Source: Scleropages formosus
Lineage: Eukaryota; Chordata; Actinopteri; Osteoglossiformes; Osteoglossidae
DNA length: 64,000 bases
Assembly: GCF_900964775.1 (NCBI RefSeq)
Contig: NC_041814.1
Span: forward strand, 30,636,998-30,700,997
Direction of reading: 5' to 3'
Shown here one piece after another: positions 59,848-64,000 of the stretch. Every line of letters starts with the position of its first letter. Positions within the stretch are counted from its first letter, which is position 1. The position numbers were made by a program, and so were the translations under genes. Below the pieces are notes generated by a model. That model searched no databases. It was given only the letters and a program-made list of their open reading frames with translations, and was not told where the DNA came from.

Positions 59848-61129
59848 TATATGAACCCTACTCCCACTCCACTGAAGCTCCCAGCAACAGCACCCAGACA
59901 GACCCTCTGTACACAGAACTTGGGACCACCAGCCAAATCTCTCTGGATGATCAGGATATGACTGTAGATGTTCCTTATGGGTCACCACTGTGTTCCTCTC
60001 AGACAGATAGAGGTGCTTATTGACTGTATTAGTGTCCAGTGTGAGCTGACAGGCATCTGATGGAGAAGAAACAGAAGAGTCTTGCACTTCAGTTGACATT
60101 AATTTTGTCTTGGTTTGCTGTTTTCTCTAGTACTGGTATATTAACAAAGGTTTTACTAAAATGAAAGCTTTTAGCTGGAATGAGCTTTCACAAATAGACA
60201 TTTAATTTGGATGATATTAGGAGGAAAAGGGTCTACTGAAGATGGATTTCTTCATGTGAAGAACACTTGTGGAAACACTACAGTCCAACAGAACTACTAG
60301 CGATGCTGCATGAAGCCTCAACTGACTTTTTGTGACGAAGGACGAATCTCTCACTACAGCTCTTTATTATCCAATGACATCAACTCACTCCTGTGTCACC
60401 ACCGCAGGGAAGGTAGTATTTATGATGCAAGACGACTTTGGTGGGTTTCATTAGCTGAGCAGAAAGATCATGGAAACTCCAGTTACTGTTGTACAATTTA
60501 GTCTTAATCACAGGTTCATTTTAATTATGTGTTTATGTCTGTGTAACATGTCTCTATTTAAGTGTCTGTGGACAGACTCAGGGTGTAAAAACTCTTTTCT
60601 GGTCCTGGGTTCTGGAATCTGTTGTTCTTTCGCTAGAAAGAGAAAGAACACACACACTGAACAGAAACTGAAAGGGAACAGGCAAACTCCACACAGTCAA
60701 TATTGTAGAATTTAGTCATAATTACATGTCTGCGTGTTTATGTATTTCGTGTGAGTTTGCCTCTGTCCAGGTTTTTTTGCAACAGACTCAGAGAGTAAAA
60801 ACTCTTGTTTCATCCTGGTTTCTGGAGTCTGCAGCACTTTTCTCACTAGAAAGAAATGAAGAGAAACAGAGAGGTGAGTAAATAGGATTTCACTCTGGTC
60901 CTGTGTACATGTGCATTTACTGTATGGTTTCATTTCTACTGTAAGAGGAGATAGTTATCAGAGTTTCACTGAAAACACACTCACGTGGACTGGGATTTGA
61001 GGTCTCCACAGTATAGTCTTTTTTCACTCTGCGGACAGACAGAAAATATGTGGATTAATCCAGAATATAAACTGCAATCACATGTATTTCTTAGGACAAA
61101 GACTAAACACACGCATGCATGTTATTTTA

Positions 61130-61320
61130 TTAACGAGGAGGGCATGGTGGTGCAGCAGGTTTGGCCAGGAACCACTGTGTTGCTTGAGTTGCCTTGTGAT
61201 AGACTGGCATCCCATGCTGGGTGTGCCACCTCCCCTCAGCCTTGCACCCTGTGTTGCTGGGTTTAGGCTCCAGTTTGCCGTGACCCCACTTGGGACAAGT
61301 GGCTGAAGATATCGTGTGTC
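61130..61320 (+). mobile_element. SINE family 1, older subtype
   Basis: It has the head variant gcatggtggtgcagcaggtt, body tgatagactggcatcccatg and tail tgggacaagtggctgaagat. Confidence 0.8.
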
Positions 61321-61467
61321 ATTATATTTTATTAACTACCATGTACAAATGTATTTTGTAACAATGCAGTACATTATGTGTTATATCATGTTTGTCAAAA
61401 AAACTACATAGATTAAAAGTATTAATATGGCTAGTGTAATCACAGTAAAATGAAATATTTCTGTACA

Positions 61468-61590
61468 AACCTGTTTGGAACATCTCTGTGAATTTATTCT
61501 TACATGCTTCCTCCAGTTGGACTTTGAGTTCAGAAAGCACTTTCTTCACATCTCCAAAAGAGCAGTGTGGGTTCACAGTGATGATGGGTT
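61468..61590 (-). repeat. Partial duplicate of TRIM exon 4
   Basis: The minus strand encodes NPHCSFGDVKKVLSELKVQ and on to a donor (caaacag|gtttgtac). This repeats exon 4 at 61940-62090 but lacks its first part (SLCVPPG...). A SINE lies between the two copies. Confidence 0.85.
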
Positions 61591-61663
61591 AAGAAGTGAT
61601 TGAATATGTATTTCAGATTTATTTCCATGAAAAAGTGTCTGCATGGATCACAACACAGTGCAC

Positions 61664-61868
61664 CCCATACACATTGTCTGAAACTGCTTCTCCCAAGTCA
61701 CCAACAAACCAAATCCTTAACTAGCAACACAGGGTGCAAGGCTGGAGGGGGAGGGGGACACACACAGGACAGGACACCAGTCTCTCGCAAGGCATCCCAA
61801 GCAGGACTTGAACCACAGACCTTCCTAACAGCAGGCACAGCCCAAACCTGCAGCTCCACAGTGCCACT
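61664..61868 (-). mobile_element. SINE family 1, older subtype
   Basis: The plus strand shows attgtctgaaactgcttctc, aactagcaacacagggtgca and the B-box complement aggacttgaaccacagacc. It lies between the duplicated exon 4 copies of TRIM copy C. Confidence 0.8.
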
Positions 61869-62749
61869 GTACTTCTCTCTTACAACACAGTCAATATTAA
61901 AAAATAAAATCACAGTGAAATAATTATTTCTGTACAAACCTGTTTGGAGGATCTCTGTGAATTTATTCTTACAGGCTTCCTCCAGTTGGACTTTGAGATC
62001 AGAAAGAACTTTCTTCACATCTCCAAAAGAGCAGTGTGGGTTCACAGTGATGGTGGGTAAGTGTACAGGTCCAGGAGGGACACAGAGAGACTGGAAACTC
62101 TACACACACACATAGAATGAGTGAAAGAAGCATCTCCAACTCACATCCTTTAAGTGTATCATATAAATGTATCACACATGCTGTGTTCTCCAGTCTCATA
62201 GAAAAGCAGTGTTGTTACCTGTAGGAAATGGATGTGATCCTCTGTGTGTGAAAGCTGCTCCAGCTCAGAGTGTCTCCTCCTCAGCTCAGCAATCTCCTGC
62301 TCCAGTCGCTCCAGGAGACCTTCAGCCTGACTCAGCGCAGCCTTCTCCTGAGCTCTGATCACACCTTTGAGCTCAGAGCGCCTTTTCTCAAGGGAGCGGA
62401 TCATCTGGGTGAAGATGCTCTCGGTGTCCTCCGCTGCTGCCTGTGCGGAGCGCTGTTAGAGACACACAGAGAGGAGGGAGCCTGTTTATTCCCCACAGTG
62501 TGACTCAGTGCGATCGTGAGCCACAGCACTGGAAAGTGGTCCAACTGTGGTCTCCTCACTGTGTGACTGGAGGAGAGCCCTGACTGAGCCCTCAAATGGC
62601 TCTTCCAGCAGCCAGCTGAGCTGTTGTCTTCTCCTCTGCTCCATACTCACTGTGAGTGAGTCCACAGCCTCTCTCAGCTCCTGCACCTTCTTCTCTCTCT
62701 GCTGGAATTCCCTTTATGTTGCTCCTAGCTGATTCTGTAAAAATAATCA

Positions 62750-63131
62750 ATCATTAATCTTTAAAAATCATTTATAGGAGAAAGTGTCATTTGTATAATG
62801 CTCATCTGTACACAGATACATATGCATATTCAACAAGCTTGTGGTGTTTCCTAGTTACCAGTGTTTACTAATGAATAATCATCAGTTACTGTTAGAATTA
62901 CTAGTACTCTTACAATGTTAGTGTATGATCAGTCTAATTTTATGAAAATAATGGTGTATTTGTACAACACTATTAGGATGAAGGTGATGCTACTGATACA
63001 TTCACCTGTTTATCACTGTATAAATCAGAGGTAGTATATCAAACAGTATGAACAGACATAAAACCAAGTTAACAAAATCATTATATTTATGAGACTTGAT
63101 TTTATAAGAGGATAAGGGTTGCAATTGGGGG
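62750..63131 (-). other. Intron 1 of TRIM copy C, nothing further recognised
   Basis: AT-rich sequence between exon 2 (62734) and the SINE at 63132. Confidence 0.5.
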
Positions 63132-63345
63132 GATGTGGTGGCATAGCTGCGCAGCAGGTTTGGCCTGCATCTGCTCTCTGGTGTGTCTGGGTTTCGAGTC
63201 TCGTTTGGGGTGCTGTGTGATGGACTGGCGTCCCGTCCTGGGTGTGTCCCCTCTCCCCTGGCCTTGCGCCCTGCGCTGCTGGGTTAGGCTCCAGCTCGAT
63301 GCGACCCCACTCAGGACAAGCGGCTTCAGTCAATGTGTTTGTGTG
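63132..63345 (+). mobile_element. SINE family 1, older subtype
   Basis: Head gatgtggtggcatagctgcg, B box gggtttcgagtctcg, body tgatggactggcgtcccgtc, and tail aggacaagcggcttcagtca. It lies in intron 1 of TRIM copy C. Confidence 0.88.
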
Positions 63346-64000
63346 GGTTACAATAGATTCAATTATATTTCATTTTAAAGTGTGTTTACATCACTGCCAG
63401 GGGTCGGGGTTCAAATCTGATCTGAACTATTTGTGTTGACACTTTCTTCTTCCCGTCTCTTTGCCTACTTCCTTCTTTTAGTTATAAGACAATCTGTAGG
63501 TGAATAAGTCACTATAAAGAGGTCATATTAGGATTTATTATTCTGGACTTTGTGTCTCCTTAGTTTTTGTGTTTACTGAAGATTGGTCGATATTTAAACA
63601 ATTTCATTTGTGGTGGGAGTCAAAACTAAATCTGCACAAAAAAGGAGCAGAAGAATTTTATCTCCAGTACACAAGGAGTCTCATTATAACCTGAAGACCT
63701 GTGATCTGAGAGTTATCACCTGTTTCTCGGTCTTTTCTGCAGCAGCTGACACTGTTTTATGTCCTCTGTGTTCATCCATCACACACAGCAAAAAGATACA
63801 CTGCTGATCAGTACGACGGTAGACCTCCAGTAGTTTGTCATGGCGGGAACAGACCTTCTCCCGAAGGTTTCTAGTAGAATCAGCCAGTTTGTGCCTTGTA
63901 AGAGGTACAGAGTCATAGTGAGGCTGGAGGTGAACTTCACAGTAAGAGGCCAGACACACCAGACACGACTTAACAGCTTTGTTCCTTCTTCCAGTACAGA

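Larger units (their letters stand above)
59301..64000 (-). pseudogene. finTRIM-type TRIM gene, copy C, broken and cut by the window edge
   Basis: The B-box part of exon 1 runs from the right edge to 63720 ([20 protein letters not shown] and CRTDQQC-like RRTDQQCIF). It is followed by exon 2 (62734-62651), exon 3 (62452-62219, 234 nt), exon 4 (62090-61940, 151 nt), exon 5-like sequences near 60848-60790 and 60633-60580, and the B30.2 exon 60056-59301. Compared with copy B, exon 2 lacks 12 nt and carries an in-frame TAA (62714-62716). Both exon 5 copies have lost the GT donor (ctgagt instead of gtgagt). A family 1 SINE interrupts the B30.2 exon at 59637-59847; with its duplicated target it adds 223 nt and shifts the frame. 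A second, 5'-truncated copy of exon 4 lies at 61468-61590. The RING would be outside the window. A functional full-length protein is not possible from this arrangement. Confidence 0.85.

Noticed and set aside
45643-63800. Many plus-strand frames opposite the TRIM exons (for example 45155-45588 and 62270-62503)
   Set aside because: They are shadows of the minus-strand coiled-coil exons, repeated in each copy for that reason.

Overview
This is a 64 kb piece of a fish nuclear genome. The genes are split by GT-AG introns, (CA)n and (ATT)n microsatellites are abundant, and two tRNA-derived SINE families, LINE, Tc1, hAT and Tigger copies are scattered through it. The karyogamy gene brambleberry and a finTRIM-type array point to a ray-finned fish. 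A bonytongue (osteoglossomorph) is my guess from the look of the SINEs, and it is not proven.

Left half (1-30 kb), single-copy host genes. The last four coding exons of ARHGAP39 (+, RhoGAP domain) lie at 2.4-4.4 kb. A tRNA-Asn gene (10.65 kb) and a GC-rich promoter with NRF1-, CRE- and ZNF143-like sites (10.9-11.3 kb) precede a complete ten-coding-exon GFUS (GDP-L-fucose synthase, +, 12.65-17.16 kb, 322 aa). On the minus strand, brambleberry (23.9-18.4 kb) can be assembled as 11 phase-compatible coding exons giving 630 aa. A complete six-coding-exon PYCR3 (pyrroline-5-carboxylate reductase, +, 26.1-29.1 kb, 271 aa) follows. GFUS, PYCR3 and ARHGAP39 also lie on one chromosome arm in human (8q24.3), so this looks like old synteny.

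Right half (30-64 kb), repeat-rich and immune-like. Three finTRIM-type genes (RING/B-box exon, 96-nt and 234-nt coiled-coil exons, 151-nt exon, about 54-nt exon, B30.2 exon) lie in tandem on the minus strand. Copy A (36.3-32.6 kb) is broken. Copy B (48.6-43.1 kb) is intact, 552 aa. Copy C (from the right edge to 59.3 kb) is broken, among other things by a SINE in its B30.2 exon. Between B and C, also on the minus strand, I find a small three-exon gene (55.36-51.05 kb) for a 96-aa ubiquitin-like protein. It has an N-terminal myristoylation signal, no C-terminal Gly-Gly, and an ISRE-like element plus TATA box just upstream. This is the most interesting item. A tRNA-Leu gene (39.4 kb) and a fragment resembling the last PYCR3 exon (40.2 kb) lie between A and B.

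The mobile elements include a target-site-flanked but internally deleted LINE (55.7-58.5 kb), a Tc1-type element inserted into an older SINE (41.4-42.8 kb), a hAT element with 8-bp target-site duplications (46.4-47.8 kb), a Tigger/pogo remnant rearranged around SINEs (7.0-8.2 kb) and a small fossil of a Gypsy-like pol gene (30.2-30.5 kb). All calls rest on reading the sequence. No database search was run.
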